Below are positions 37,701-52,700 of a stretch of DNA of 64,000 nucleotides, in pieces; the stretch's first letter is position 1; the number at the start of each line of letters is the position of its first letter. This DNA comes from Mytilisepta virgata (Eukaryota > Mollusca > Bivalvia > Mytilida > Mytilidae). The position numbers and the translations under genes were made by a program. The notes beneath the pieces were generated by a model, which did not search any database, was not told the origin of the DNA, and worked only from the letters and a program-made list of their open reading frames with translations. Location: positions 91,116,513 to 91,180,512 of the forward strand of contig CM051521.1 of the NCBI GenBank assembly GCA_028015205.1, read 5' to 3'.

Positions 37701-40700
37701 GAACAGAAACCAATTTCAGGACATACATACATACGGAAAGACAGACAAGGGTAAAACTTAATGTCCCAACCGCCTAGTGGCGGGGGCATAAAAATCCAAA
37801 TAAACAGAATCAGGTGCAAGATGAAATTTTACTATGTGCTGCAAATCAAATAAAATGTGCTATTAGTAACAAAACAAACAAAATATCTGTCTTTATATCT
37901 GAAAACAATTTAATTTTAATAAGCCTGTGTCATCCGTGCTGGCAAAATTGCATGAACATAAAATACATCTAAATGAAATCTTATAGGATTTAAACACAAT
38001 CTGCAGTTTTCTGATATATCTGAAGTATATATTGTGACACACATTTTCCCTCTCACATTAAAATGCCAATTCCTATTTATTTTGCAATACTTTTAATACT
38101 TTCTTTCTCTAATTTTCAGGTAATTTAACAGTCTCTCGACCATTGTTGGAAAAATTGATAATCTGACTAGTGAGTTTTTGGTTCTTGGAATGATTGGTTG
38201 ATTATATTTGGTGCACAAAGCTAGAGCAGAACTTTGAAAATTAACTTTAACACAATGCAACAGGCTCCTCAGAAGATAAAATATACCTTTGTTATTGAAA
38301 GTTACAGTTCACAAGAGTAACAGAAAACCGATTACATGTCTGTACCTGCGTCGACGTCATATGTTTGTCAGGGCAAAGTTATTATTATTCTGATATGTAT
38401 GTGGTTTAGATAAAAAGATGCTTCCATTTACCTAGTATTATTCAGGTCATGATTTTCAGGATATGGACCTTATAGGGATTTTGCGTCATGAATTTATACA
38501 CCATATCCCTTCTTTATCTTATAACCCTGAACTTCAACACTTAAAAGTATACTGAAAGACTTTAATCACGCAACACTTCTGAAAGGTTTGAGGATATACT
38601 ACTATTATGTATATAAACACTATGCAAAGTTTGAAAAATATTGGTTCAATACAGTTGGAGTTACAGATTACACAAAGTATGCACCGTTCATAGCATGTAT
38701 TGCTGAAAAATGGCTAAGTTCAACATGCAGAAATTCATAGTAAAAATTTTTCAAATTGCCCCCAAATAGGAGATGCACATCTTCAATATGTATATAAACA
38801 CTATGCAGAGTTTTAAAAATATTGGTTCCATACAGTCCGAGTTTCAGTTTACACAAAGTATGTACCCGTATGCATGACGGACGGATGGACGGACAGAGTC
38901 AAGCGGCTACTAGATCTGCTTTCACCATTGGTGACGCAGGTAAAAAGTTAAACTTGAACTTGCCGTGTTCTCTTCTTGTGCCTTTCTGCCCACCATATTG
39001 ATAGGCTCAGACTTTAAATTCTGTAATTTAATCTCTTGATTGGAGGAATCCGATAATCCACTCATAACAATGTAAGAAGCTACATTTACATACTGTTCAT
39101 ATCACAAAAATCCTAATATGTTCTTCCTAAGTTTGATAGTAACAATTGCTAGAGAGTAATCAGGCATTGCTGAATTTCAGTAACTAGAGTAGGTATTTGA
39201 CTTGTATACACTAGGTTTCCTGCTAAAGGTCAGTAATCCTATCCTCGCCACCAGGATATAGCCAACTACACTTAAAAGGGCACAAAAACCATATTCTTGT
39301 ATCAATTAGCCTCAACTAATAATTGACACTCAATGGACATAACTCTCTACCACAATGGAACAGGTATCTCTCCAGACCACAAAGTGTTGATTTAATTTAC
39401 TATGTTAACAGTTTTTTTATTGTTTTAGTTTAATTTTTGTAGTATTTTTCATTCTCCCAATGCTCTCAAATACATTCTCTTTCTCTGATCCAGATATACC
39501 TCAAAAGATCCACATCCTTTGGCCAATATCTGCAACGGACTAGAATTGGTGCTTTATTATCTAATTTTTTCTGCCTTTATAAAGTAATTTTCAAAAGTAT
39601 ACCAATGAAGATCAATTTAACCAATTTTTTTCCACAAAACTAATTTTTAATAATTTTTATTTTTTGCCATTCTCCCTTTGTAATTAGAATCTTATAAAGA
39701 ATACATAGAAATTAAATGGCTGTATAAATACAAAGTAATTTCTCAAAAACAAATAATTTTATATGCAACACAAAACTGCATCAGAGGTTTAAATCCATGC
39801 AAGATATTTAACTATGCTAAACAAAATAAACCTAGGACTTTATGCTAGTGGCTACACAGGCATGGGAACTTACCTATAGGCATTAGCTACACTGTGTCTA
39901 TTAACATCAGGCGTGTCATCATTTCGTCTATTGGGGTCTTTAACAAAGTTTCGAGGTAGAGGTTTTTTCACTAGCGGTTCTATAGCAGTTCTCAAAATAG
40001 CAATTTCTTCTTGAAGTTTCTGAATTTCTTCAGCTCTCTGTAGACAAAATTTAACTATCTGATTAAACACTGATAAAAAGTACTAAATGAACTCTTTAAA
40101 GACTTCTTTATAAATGTTCTCACTGCTAATATGTTACACATGACATATTGGTGTTATTTCACAGTTAACACTGCATTTCACAGGCCAGTATACAATAATT
40201 AATAGAGTATTGGCAAATCAATGACAACATTCATTCTGCCCTTGAAATCAGCAATATTTTAGAATTTAGTCAACTTTACCAACATATTATTTTGTCATAT
40301 TAGTTCAGTGAAAACACTTATGTAAAATCTTTTCCCAAAGCTCTGCACTGGAAATCTGAAATTTGAATAAAATACTTCAGAACAAGAAACAGTTCACTTC
40401 TATATAAACTAATATGGGTATCTGCAATACTGACTAAATTTTCATATATCACTATCTTTTATGAAGACATGGCTATTTGCAATTCAAGATTATCAATGAA
40501 GTAAAAAATATATATCTCAAAACTTATTAAAAGAATGAAATATCTGAAAATTCTACAAGAAATTACTGTTTCAATAGTTCTGAAGCATTCAAATCTTGTC
40601 ATCCTACAAAAAAAAAGAATCTTTTATTAGTAACTCTATTAAATAACAACTGTTGTTAGTTTGAAAAAAAAATTACTTCATAAGTTGAAATGCAATGTTA

Positions 40701-43700
40701 ATAATCCCAGATACTGTTAGACTGGTAAGGAACCATAACTCATGCTACTGTTAAAAGAAGAAATCTCTCTGGTTAATACTGTAAGATGAAAGTTCACAGT
40801 TCAGAGGTTAAAGTTCACAGCAGTGAAAATCATTACCATTTTTTGTCTATACATTTGATAGACTAACAGGAGTTCCTGACTGATCATTTCTCCCATCATT
40901 CTTTCTTGTAGCACTTTTCCTGCCCGTATTAGGAGTAACATTCCTAGACTGAATATTTCCTGTTGGAGTCTGATTACGACTATGTGACTGGGACTGATTT
41001 TGGTTAGGAGTCTGGTTTCGACTTTGTGATGGAGTTTTATTTCTATCCTCAGTTGGGGTTTTATTTCTATCCTGGGTTGGAGTTGGATTTCTGTTCTGGT
41101 TTGAACTTTGATTTCTGTTTTGTGTAGGTGTTTGGTTTCTGTTTTGTGTTGGTGTTTGGTTCCTACTCTGTGAGGGAGTAGGGGTTCTATTCTTATCATT
41201 TTTCAAATCTGTTTGAGAATTGGTCCTTTTAGTTTCATTTGCCTCAGGAATTGCTCCCATTCCTGTTGAATCTCTGGGACTCGTCTTTCCTTCTTGCGTG
41301 GTTACCCTAGGATTTCCTGTGTTAGAAGAAGTAGGATCATCCCACGAGGCAAATCCTGTATCATAACCATCTGATGGGTCATCTTTCAAACCAGTACTTG
41401 TGTACCGAGGCATACCCATATTCACCTTGATCTGATTAACTTGTGTTTGTAGGTCTTCAAGACCAGATATCCTCTGTAAATTCACCAAATTTTAACATTA
41501 TGGTCATAAATAAAATGATTTTTTTATCATAACAGAAACAAGCAACATATTTTATTGACTGTGATTTTTGGGATTATGGGAAGTATTTCTTTACAACAGA
41601 GGTAAAAATTGTTACTCTACCCTTTCTTTGCAATACTCGTAATTAATTATTGTCTTTGCAAGGCAAACATCTTAATGGAAGGGTATTTTCCATCCTTTCC
41701 ATTTCACTGATTTTTGTGTGAAGTGATGTCAAAAGAAATGTGAAGTTCCTCAATATATGCAAGTTTTGTTTCCAAAAATCTGAACCATGCTGAATTTGGG
41801 ACATACCTACAGGAATTCAATACATTCATTTCCTGATTAAAAGCAAAACATATATGTTTGATTAAATAAATAATAAATATAAAATTTCCTGTCTTCTTTC
41901 AATAAATATCATAAATTTCAAGTACCTTTACCCTTACAGTGCAAACTCAAACATTAAAATAACAGTCAAATGAAAATGTACTGTATAATCAATTGAATAT
42001 TTACTGGTTTTTCATGTCATTTTAAACCATATACAAAATATATTTTGCTGTACAGATTTTATTGATTGAACCCATCAGAATACTCAGAACAACCTACCAT
42101 TGTAGGAAAACTAGCAGCCCTTGTCAGTTAAAGTGTGAGGTGGAACACACCTTACAAAGTTAATCTTTTATGTCATATATATTTTTGCAATCTTTTGAAT
42201 TAACAGCTTGAATTTACTTTCTCACTAAGATAGCAATCTGTCAGTAAAATAAAATGTGTCAAAAATCTTGTAAGATATATTTCAACATTCTTTTGTGAGA
42301 GATTTTTGAAAAGTAAGATAATTTAATTTATATAATATTGATAGTTTTATTAAGTAGGTTCTTTTTCAGGGAAAACTGCAAACCTGTACAGATGTTTTAA
42401 TACATTACAAAATTAGAAAAGTATAACCCTGAAAACATTAATGATAGTGCTCCTCAAATATTAAGGAAACATACCACTATCAAAAGTCAGACTATCCTGA
42501 CTGTTGATTTTATCATTCTGTTTTGTACACTTTTGTTTTCATTAGGAAGTCTTCAATTTTAGCATATTAACTGATTGATGTCACTATTGACCTTTCCTGT
42601 TAACCTTTTTATTTTTTATAATACATTCTGATAATTTTTTTTACATTAAAATTTTATGTTACTATGAATTCATACTTGCAATTTCTCGAATGCATAATGG
42701 TTACAAAAAAATCGTAAAATTTTCAAAGAAAAGAAGGAAATGGTTAATATTTGTTTTCCATATTTTAACATAGAAAATACTATAGTATTATTAAATGGGT
42801 GTTTTGATATTGATCCTGCATTACCTTCAAGTACAGTCGTATTGGGTCCAGTATAGCTGTATTGGCCCGAGGGCTAATACAGCAGTACGAGACCCTATGC
42901 GACTGTACAAGGACATAATACAGGATCCCCTATATCAAATCACCCATTTTATGATACGTTTACTAACCTATCACTTAAAATACATTATAAATTGTCTATT
43001 TAATACAATTCCATGTGACTGAGAACAGGTCATTAATACAGGTTTTATACAGAAAAACAGGAACTGGTATTGACAGGACATGATTTCGTCCTATATTAGA
43101 TCTATATTAATTACCAGTTCAGGTTTTGCATCAACTGGACAGTTTTTACTGTATTTCAACATATTGGTTAATAATACACTTTAATATACATTATGTACTG
43201 TATTGACTGTATTGACTGAACACTGACTACTGACATTCTCTCTTTTACCTATGTATTTTTATTCATGGCACTGTTTTGATGTTATTTCTGTTAAAAACAG
43301 ATTATTTTAACATTTTGATATAATTTCAAGTCAATTACAAATCTGACTGACCCTAATACTAACCAATTTTTGTTCTGACTGTATTTTCATGCCTAGCACT
43401 GTTTTGACTGTTTGTATAGAATCTGCTAACTTCCTCACACTGGCTTGCACCTGGAATAAGATCAGTTAATCTATTAAATTTATGTGGTGATTTATAATGA
43501 AGTATGGAGGAATATAAATGTTAGCTTATCTATTATAACACCTATAATCAATTTATCAAAGATACTTTCCTTTGTTTGTTTGGATAGAGTTTGATGCTGC
43601 TTTTGCCCAAAATTAAGGTAAATCATGACAAAAAGTTATTATTGGTAACAGGACAACTAGTATTATTATCTATCAGGATTAAATAGAAAAATATTTTTCT

Positions 43701-46700
43701 TCCATCCTAATGCAATTATACAATTAGTTAAATTTTAATAAATTTTATATGTAAAATTTCTGCATTAGAATTCCTTCAAAAACAGAATTTTGGAGATATG
43801 ATTGACTGGCACTGGTGAAATGCTGTTATTAATTTCCTTGGCTGCATAACTGGACTCATTGGTGTCCATGGACAATCAAATTTACCTCATGTTAACTTGT
43901 AAATTTCTATATTCTTTATATTTAACAGGGTGTGTTCGACTCCAATCTGAATTGACCAGGTCGGCGTTTCTCTCCGGCTTCCTCCACCAATAAAAACTGG
44001 CCGCCGCGATATAGCCAAATGTGCTGAAAACGGCGTAAAACCCCAAACAAAACAAACAAACAAACATATATTTAACATGCTTCATACAGCTCTCTTGTCA
44101 GAAATCTAAAATTGTTCTGTATCAAATTAATTTGGCCATGAACCTACCAGCCCATACTTTTAACATTAAAATAATTAAATTCACACTTTTTGAGAGACAT
44201 TTCTGAAACTAAGCTTTCCAAATATACTGTTACACATTTCAAACTGTTATATGGAAAAAGTACTTTTTTGAAATGGTTACACTGATTTTGTGGAATACAG
44301 AACCTACTTGACTTTTACATACCAACCCCTTATTTTCTTTTTTTAAACATTTGAAAATGTATGAATTAACTTGGTATAGCTTAATTTCAATTTTTTTTTC
44401 ATTCATTATTAACTGAACTTTAGAAACCTACTATTCCTTAAAGATTTTACTGTAAATTCACTTCTTGTATTGAAAGCATAATAAAAAAAATCTTATAAAA
44501 ATCTATGCTTAGTTTTTCCCTTATCAAATATAACAAATTTCTTAACAGACATTTGTATGTATGTACCGTTATTTACTGATTGATTTGTTGGTGTTAAAAA
44601 ACAAGTTTATAATTAAAAGTTAAATTGTGGAGAGAGCTGTTATAATGTTTTAAAACTACATTTGTTATTTACAATTCAAATACATTTTCTTTAATTTCTA
44701 GGTATTTTTCTACCGTGACTACTAAAAACTAACATTTTACTCTGAATACAAAAACATTTAAATTTATTTTAAAACATATCCTAAAAAATATGCCTGAAAT
44801 AAATAAAATAAAAGAAATGACATCTAACCCTTGTGGGTTATAATCTATAGAAATAATCACTCTAAAAACAATTCTCAAAAAAACAAAATTATAACTGGGT
44901 GCTTCCATGTCAAATCTTTTGAAAGTACATTTTCATTTCTATTTGCCGTAATATTGCAAACCTACTGAACTAATCACCCACCTCTGCAGAACTACCACCA
45001 ACTCCTGCAGTAGACTTATTTGGCCTCTGAGAGTAGATATATATTTACAAGATTACACATATACAAATGAATACTACATATGCAGTGTTTGTTTTAAATG
45101 CATCTCTTTCTACGGTACTGAAGTTGTACCAACATGATTAACTGACAAAATTGAAATACTGCATAAAACAATTTTTTTTTACAAACTTCATGATAGAAAG
45201 ACAAATATTTTTATCATTGTTTATTTATTTACTTCATCTAATTAAATTTGTATGTATTAATGTTGTCTTGTACTTGGATATTTAAATAATCAAGTGTGTA
45301 TACATACATTTTCCAAGTCGTGTATCGTGGCTGGTTGAGGATCTCTTCTTGCTTTCAGTGTCTGAATTTCTTGTTTTAATGCATCGATTTCACGGTTTCT
45401 GTAGAAGAAAACAGATTTTAATATAATAAAAAAATTCAATTTCTTTTCTGTCCTTTAAAGTAGAGATCATATAAAATATGAATAATACTACATTTTGTCT
45501 TATAGATTACATTACTTATTCCTCACTGGATTTTCATGAATACTTTTAAAAATTTAAACATTTAAAAAAGAATTTCTCTATTTTTACTAATCTAAATTAG
45601 TCCAAAGTCCAGACCCCAGCACACAATTTTGAAAGGGGACTAAATAAAGACAATCAGACCAAACTTTGGTCTCAATGGTCCCAGTAGTTTCAGAGGAGAA
45701 GATTTTTAAGTATAATATGTATTATAGCTGATCAAGAGACCACACCCATTTATTGAGAGTACACACAAGACAGGTTTGACTGTATTTATACTTGTTATAA
45801 CAGGAAGATCTCCAAAACATCAATAAATTTTCTTGTAAAAAAAGTGTTCATTCATATTTTTGTGAAATTTAATATATCTTACCTTGCGTCAGATTCAGCA
45901 TTCATTCTAGAATTCATTTCTGATTTCATTAAAGTCTGTTTTTCTTTTACTGCATAAATCTGAAAATTAAACATCAATTTACTGTATATTTTCATTTAAT
46001 GACTATCAGAATATTTTGTTGATGTTTTTCCACTCCAAATAAACTGTATAATGCTAATTTTGTCTGTAAGTTTTCTCAGCAGATGCCTTGTTATGTTGTA
46101 GGAGTACAGCAATTTATGTACACTGGTAGTAAGTTTGCTCAGTGTGGACTTTAGCATTTAAACTTTTAACACTAGCTCTTTACTTCTTCAGGTAATTTAT
46201 GCTCACTGTTGGTAAATTCTCTCAGTATAGACTTCGTCAGGTAATTAATGTACATTACTGAATCAAACTTACGTACAAAGCTAATTTATTATAATTTTTT
46301 GTGTATTTTTAAGTCACATGGGCCTTACCTTACCAGGTAATTTCTGTACATTTTTATTTAGTTTTATCACTGCAATAGAATGAATCTTACCTTATCAGAA
46401 AATTTTTGGACCTTATTGATAAGCTTTAGCGGTGTACAATATTCACTATTAATCTTACTTAGCCCAGTAATTTATGTACTCTGGTGGTAAATTTCTCAGT
46501 GTGGTCTGTATAGTATTAACCTGGCTTCATCAAGTAAGTATTGTGGTAATGTACTCTATAGATTGATCTGGCCGTAATTATATAAGAACCTTACCTCATC
46601 AGGTAATCTATGTACATTGTTGGTAAGTTCCCTCAGTGTAGACTGTGTACTGTCTTGCCATACTGAAATAGCATCAACTTTTTCCCGTAAATTCTCACCT

Positions 46701-49700
46701 AATACTTGTGAAGCCTGAAATTAACACAGAAAACAAATTATGTTTCATTCGATTTCCAATGTAAAGTTATCAGTATAGATGTCTGCAATAAAATGAATAT
46801 TAGTCAAATTTTGATATTAATTTGTTTGAAAAATACAATTTTTTTTTGTCATTCCCTCAAAATTAAATCCCATGTACTAATTAATATCTTTTTAAATTCT
46901 TACAATAAAATACCTAAAATCTTTAAAAAAAACTTTGTTTTACTTTATAAACATTATGTTAGTAAACTTTCATCAAATTTATGTAATTTTACAAAGCCTA
47001 ACTTAAAATTTTTATAAAATATACAAAAAATGTACAAGAATGGCTACTATCGCTAACAAAAAAATTATTTTACACTACATTATCAACTAGCTAACAGTAT
47101 CTAGGCAATTACATCAGGTTTTATGTAAAACTAAAAATACAATGTTGGGATGGCTCAATATGAAATGATTCTTTGCTAAGTTCTTCTCATTCTAATAAAA
47201 TAATGTGCAGATGTGATATTCAATAGATTTAGAAAAAAATATCTAAAATTGTATTGTGTGCAAAAAGTGACAAAAGCTTATTTTCTGTTAATTGCTCATA
47301 TAATCATATATTGTCACATCTTCCCTACAGTGTTCAGAGTTTTATAGAACATGCTACGACAGTGTTTAACTATTCCTGTCTTGTTTAACTTAAAAATGTG
47401 ATGGTAGGTGGTCCTAAGACATATGGATTGTACATGGATTTGTGATAATCTTACAAACAATGGCAAATCTGTTACTTCGTTACAAGACCAAATTAAAGAA
47501 GAAAAAAAAATTGAGCTCATATATACTACAATATAATTTAGTTTTTACTGTAATATTACACTGAAGCATTGCATTCAGTAAAAAACCCTTCAATGACATA
47601 ATTCCTTCCATTTCGGATGTTATTTCTGTTAAAAACAGATTGTTTTAACATTCTCATATATTTTCAGGTCAATTACAAATCTTGTGTATAATTCATATTC
47701 AAAAATGAAATTCTCTGAAATTCAAAGCTTCAATATGCAATAATAACAGATTTATTTATGAATATTGGTGATTATTGTAGGGCAAAGGTTGCAGAATATG
47801 AATTTCAATCGTGGGCTCATTATAATCTATCATCAAAATATCCAAGCAATAAAAACATTTTGCAGCTATTCACTGTATAAACTATGGGCTGTCTTGAACT
47901 TGCAGTGAGTTGCACAATTTTACTCCACTTTAAGATGAAGAAAAGAAATAAAATCATTGTTTCTTTGATTGAAATTTTGTCATGTGTACATATAGATTTT
48001 GTGTTTAATATCTATTCCCAATATCCTTTCTTACCTATTATAAAATCCAAACAACAAGCTGTCTAAGTGACAGCAAATTGGAAGCTGTCAAACTAATAAT
48101 TATGATTTTTTTCTATTGTAAAATCCTTTTAAATATATTTGTCTGAATCTGGATAAACACTATTTAATAAATTATACTAATTAACTAGGAATTCTACTGT
48201 ACAATTTAATCTGAAGATGTGACATCAAACAAAAGATTTGCAAAATATTATGGGAATACATTTAACAGCTGAAATTTACATCTCTATAAACAATATAAAT
48301 TTACCTCTGTATTATCTCCCTTAATAATAAACAAATTTTATGTAATTTACTTCATTTTATATGATTGATAAAATTTAAATAGTAAATAATAAGATAAAAT
48401 GTGATAACAGTTCAAGAAATGTCCAAATTTGGAAACATATATAAATAAATTTGGAATATGCTTATAAATTCAGGGGGGAAAAAACAGCATGAATGTAATT
48501 TTTGGGTCTTTAAATTTTGAACAATTTAAGCTATCCAGACCATAGTCCAACACATTATTATTCCAAAAGCACTAGATTCCCCATGCAAATTAATAACAAT
48601 GACCTTGTAATTATTAGCAAACTTTAGAAATAGAGTATATTTAACTCATTTAATACAAGCTACACAAGATGTTTTAACAAGGGAAAAATATATCTACACA
48701 ATCCCTGCTTTAAAATTCTGGTTAAATTTATTTCCCATGAAAGACAAAAATAATCTATGGTATGGACAATCTAACTACTTTTTATATTTCATGTAAGATT
48801 ATTTCTAACTCTTCAAACAACCTGCTGAAATTTATTCACCATGCTGATGTTCTGGGTGATTGTGAAACTTAATTTACTGTTTACTTCTTGAGATTGCTTC
48901 ATATTTGAATTCTGAAATGTTTCCAAATTTTGACTTTTCTCAAACTGATATTTATGACGGTTGTTTTACTATTATGATATTCTTAGATACATAATTGTTT
49001 TGTGTAGAATTAATTGTGTTGCTGATATATCAAATTTGCAACTGAAACATGGATACAAAATGTTCAATCCTGAAAGAATTAATAGTTTTAATAAATTAAC
49101 AGTTTCTAGTAAAAACAATTGTAGAATATCATAACAGGAGAATTCTTGCAGAAAATGTATTCATATACTGTTATGTGACTTCCTTGAATTTGGAATTAAA
49201 CCACACATAAAGAAAATGACTTGGTTTAACTACTTTTTGCATTTTATTATATTTTTTATCCTCAATGACATACCAGTGAGTTCTGTACCTCAGATTACCA
49301 ATAATAAATGACTTGTTTTATAAAAATATTTTTTCTGTATGAATACATTTTTTATTATACTATTCAACCACTGCAAATATCATTTAACACTGCAGTTCTC
49401 TTGGTGCATGATATGATCTAATCCTGAAATATAAATCTATGTATAACTATAAACTGCAATCCAAAACAGTGTTCTACCCTGTACCTCAATTAACTCCTCT
49501 GCCTGGTAGCATTAAAATATGTCAGAAATTTTACTATACGTTTTATTGAAATTAAACTATTTTTCTACATGATTGTTGTTAGTTAGCTACAGGGATTTCA
49601 CAGTACATGAAATACTGCTAACGTACACATTCCATAATGTTACAATGTAAGTTTTGTCATAGAAAATCTTGAATTTTACATGAAAAAGGGTATCTTGTAC

Positions 49701-52700
49701 ATAAAATCTGGATAAAAACTTAAAGGACAAGATCAATTGTATTTATTAAGTTATCTCTGCAGTTTTTGCAATATAAAATCTTTGTTATGTATGCAATAAT
49801 TTGTGCTTCATTAAGTACATGTAAAACAGAGTTGTGTCCCTTTCCATTTTCCAACTCTACCAAATAACTCATTATTCAATGTTATACCTCTCTTTTCTGG
49901 ATTTTCTCATGGATCAAAAGCTATTTATCATAAATATATTATTTTTTACTCAATAAGACTGTGCAACTGTCTTTTTATTATCTACCTATTCAAGCTAACC
50001 TACTATAAAACTCAGAAACTTTATAAAATATCAATAAAAATAAATAATATTTATTCTTTCAAACCCCAAACATAAAATCCCAAATTAATTAATAGCCACT
50101 AAAAATTCATAAAAACTAATTGTACACAAATTTTAGCTAATTAAACAAATAAAAATCAAACAAAGTACAATTTAGTTGGTAAAATAATCATATACAAAAG
50201 TTTTTTTTATTAAATCTATATGTTCTTTAATTTTTGAAATCCTTGACGTATATATTTTGTAAATAAAAAAAATAAAGTATATTAAAAAAAAGAAGTCTAA
50301 TATATCACTCATTTCCTACTGTTTACCTCTGGATTTTTATATTTGACCAGTAACTATGATAACAAAATAAAATATCAGCTTTATAATCATCTGAAATTCT
50401 GACTTTTTTGTGTTTCATCTAGAATCATCGCCTAGGCAAAGCCTTACTTAAAATAAAAAATGTTTGGAAAGTGATTTTACTTATAAAATGTAGCTTTATA
50501 CAGATACAATTCCCTGATAACATGAATCAAGTCAACAACTTATTGTGTTTTTTGTTCAATCAGCAACAGATTTTAGAAATTTACCCTACAAAATGTTAAC
50601 TAGTACTTTCACATTTATCAATGCTTCTTTGTTGTTCAAAAAAATTAACAGCCTTATTGAAAGAGCTTGAACACTAAAAAATTTTCAAACATCACAAACT
50701 TTTCTTCATATACAACATTGATTTATCCTGACAAAATATGTTCAGATATAAAATACAAATTATAAGCATTATTTACATGCTTTTCTTCCTACATGTAAAT
50801 AATTAATAATATATACATACTGTAGCAACTCTAGCTTCTAATTTGTCTTCATTATCCTGTATTCTATTTTTTAGTTGTGAAATCCGGGCATCAAGGTCTG
50901 TCATCCCTCGAGTTGTACTGTCTTTTGATTCTCCTATAGCCTGTCTCATCTCTCGACGAATCTAAGAAACATTAAATTTTGAGTAATTTTAGTTACGTAT
51001 ACTGTTTAAAACAAACATCCTCTAGCACCAATATGTCTTTAATAATGTTTTTGTTTGTTATAGTTTTGCTAAAGAATGGAAGGGAATCTGAATAATTTCT
51101 TCTTTCTTTCTTGATTATATATGAGAACATGGCTAGATGCCATTTACTTATGTTGACATATACTTTGATGAAATGTCTTGCTAAATAATATACTACATTT
51201 TGTACTTGTCTTCATTTTCCTATTTTCATAAATAGCAGATAATGAACAACAGTATGTATTCCACATAATTTTATGTAATAATCTTTCACTGCTATGTTTC
51301 GATATAAATATTTCAGTTACTTGCATTTAACCACGCAATGTTAGCTCTACCGACCAAAGTAAAACAATTAAAATTATCACCCTTAGGTAATTTGATTAGG
51401 GCGATAATGAGTACTTTTAGATGTTTCAATAATAAACTGCCAGTTGAAAAGGGTATATTCTGGGGAATAGCAAGAGATGATAGAATTTGTGATATTTGTG
51501 ACTGTAACTCATTAGGTGATGAATTTCATTATTTATTCCAATGTTCTTATTTTAAAAATGAAAGGAAAAGGTTATTGCCAAAAGAATTCACTACTAATCC
51601 AAATATTGTCAAATTTCATGCTTTATTTAACTCAGACAATATAATGTTATTTTTAAAGCTGCAAAATTTTGCAAAATCATACTTTTCTTTATTAGAATGA
51701 TTGCAACTACTGTATATTCATACATTTATACAAATTTGATGTCTTCATAGCTGTTTATATATGTTATAATAATATGTCCATCTTCCATATACTGGAAATG
51801 CCTTTCATGTCAATGCATGTATATATATGTTTATTATGTTAACTTGTTCATTTCATCAACCTTTTTTGTTATATTGTGTTAATTTATGTTAAATTGTATA
51901 TGTTCACATACCCTGGTTAAGGGTCTTAGAAATAAAAGGTTGAAAACTTTAATTAAAGTATTCAATAATCATAAATCTGCTTCTTTAAATACCTGCTTGG
52001 TTTCAACCCATAATTTATGGACTATTTTGAAACAATATCTTAGGACAGTAATTTTTTTACAGTAACCTTATCCCCATTAAGTTACTGAAACAACAGTTTT
52101 ACTAGTACCTTATCTAGGTAATTAATTTAAAAATAATTTACTGTTGCTTTAACCCCAGTTAATGATTGGGACAATAATTTTTTACCTTATCATTTTGAGT
52201 ATGAAGTGTCTGTGTGACACCACCAATAGCCTGTTGTAATGTTGAGGTAGCAATCTGTAATTTTTCATTCATCTGAGCTAAACTTTCACTTATGTTTTTA
52301 GTGTTAGTTTTCCTGTAAACAGAAAAAAACTTTAGGCATGATCTAATATCTTGATTTAGAATTCTCTGAAAAATTATGTATTTGGAATCAATGTTTATAT
52401 GGGGCAAGATGTGGCAATACTTTTCACATAATAGTGTAGTAACATTATTAAGCTCCCTATAAGATACCAATTATAAGACAGTCTCATTAGTGATTCAGTA
52501 GAAAACTAATATTTTTACCATTTACTGAGTGGTTAGGCACTAAACTATTGCTTTACTGTCACTTAAATTATTTTTTTCCCACAATGCATCACAGGATCAA
52601 ATTAAATATTTCACTTTAAAACCCGAAGTTTAAATTGTTATATCTTTAAATTCAATTCAAGTATTTTATCTTTCTCTAATCACTTATTTTCACCGGTACT

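Noticed and set aside
40801..41199. 132-codon minus frame rich in E, I, K, T
   Set aside because: Shadow of the octapeptide-repeat exon in another frame; the NQTP frame joins both neighbouring exons in phase.
51338..51700. Host gene on the plus strand
   Set aside because: Zinc-binding pattern and context are those of a non-LTR retrotransposon C-terminus, 5' truncated.
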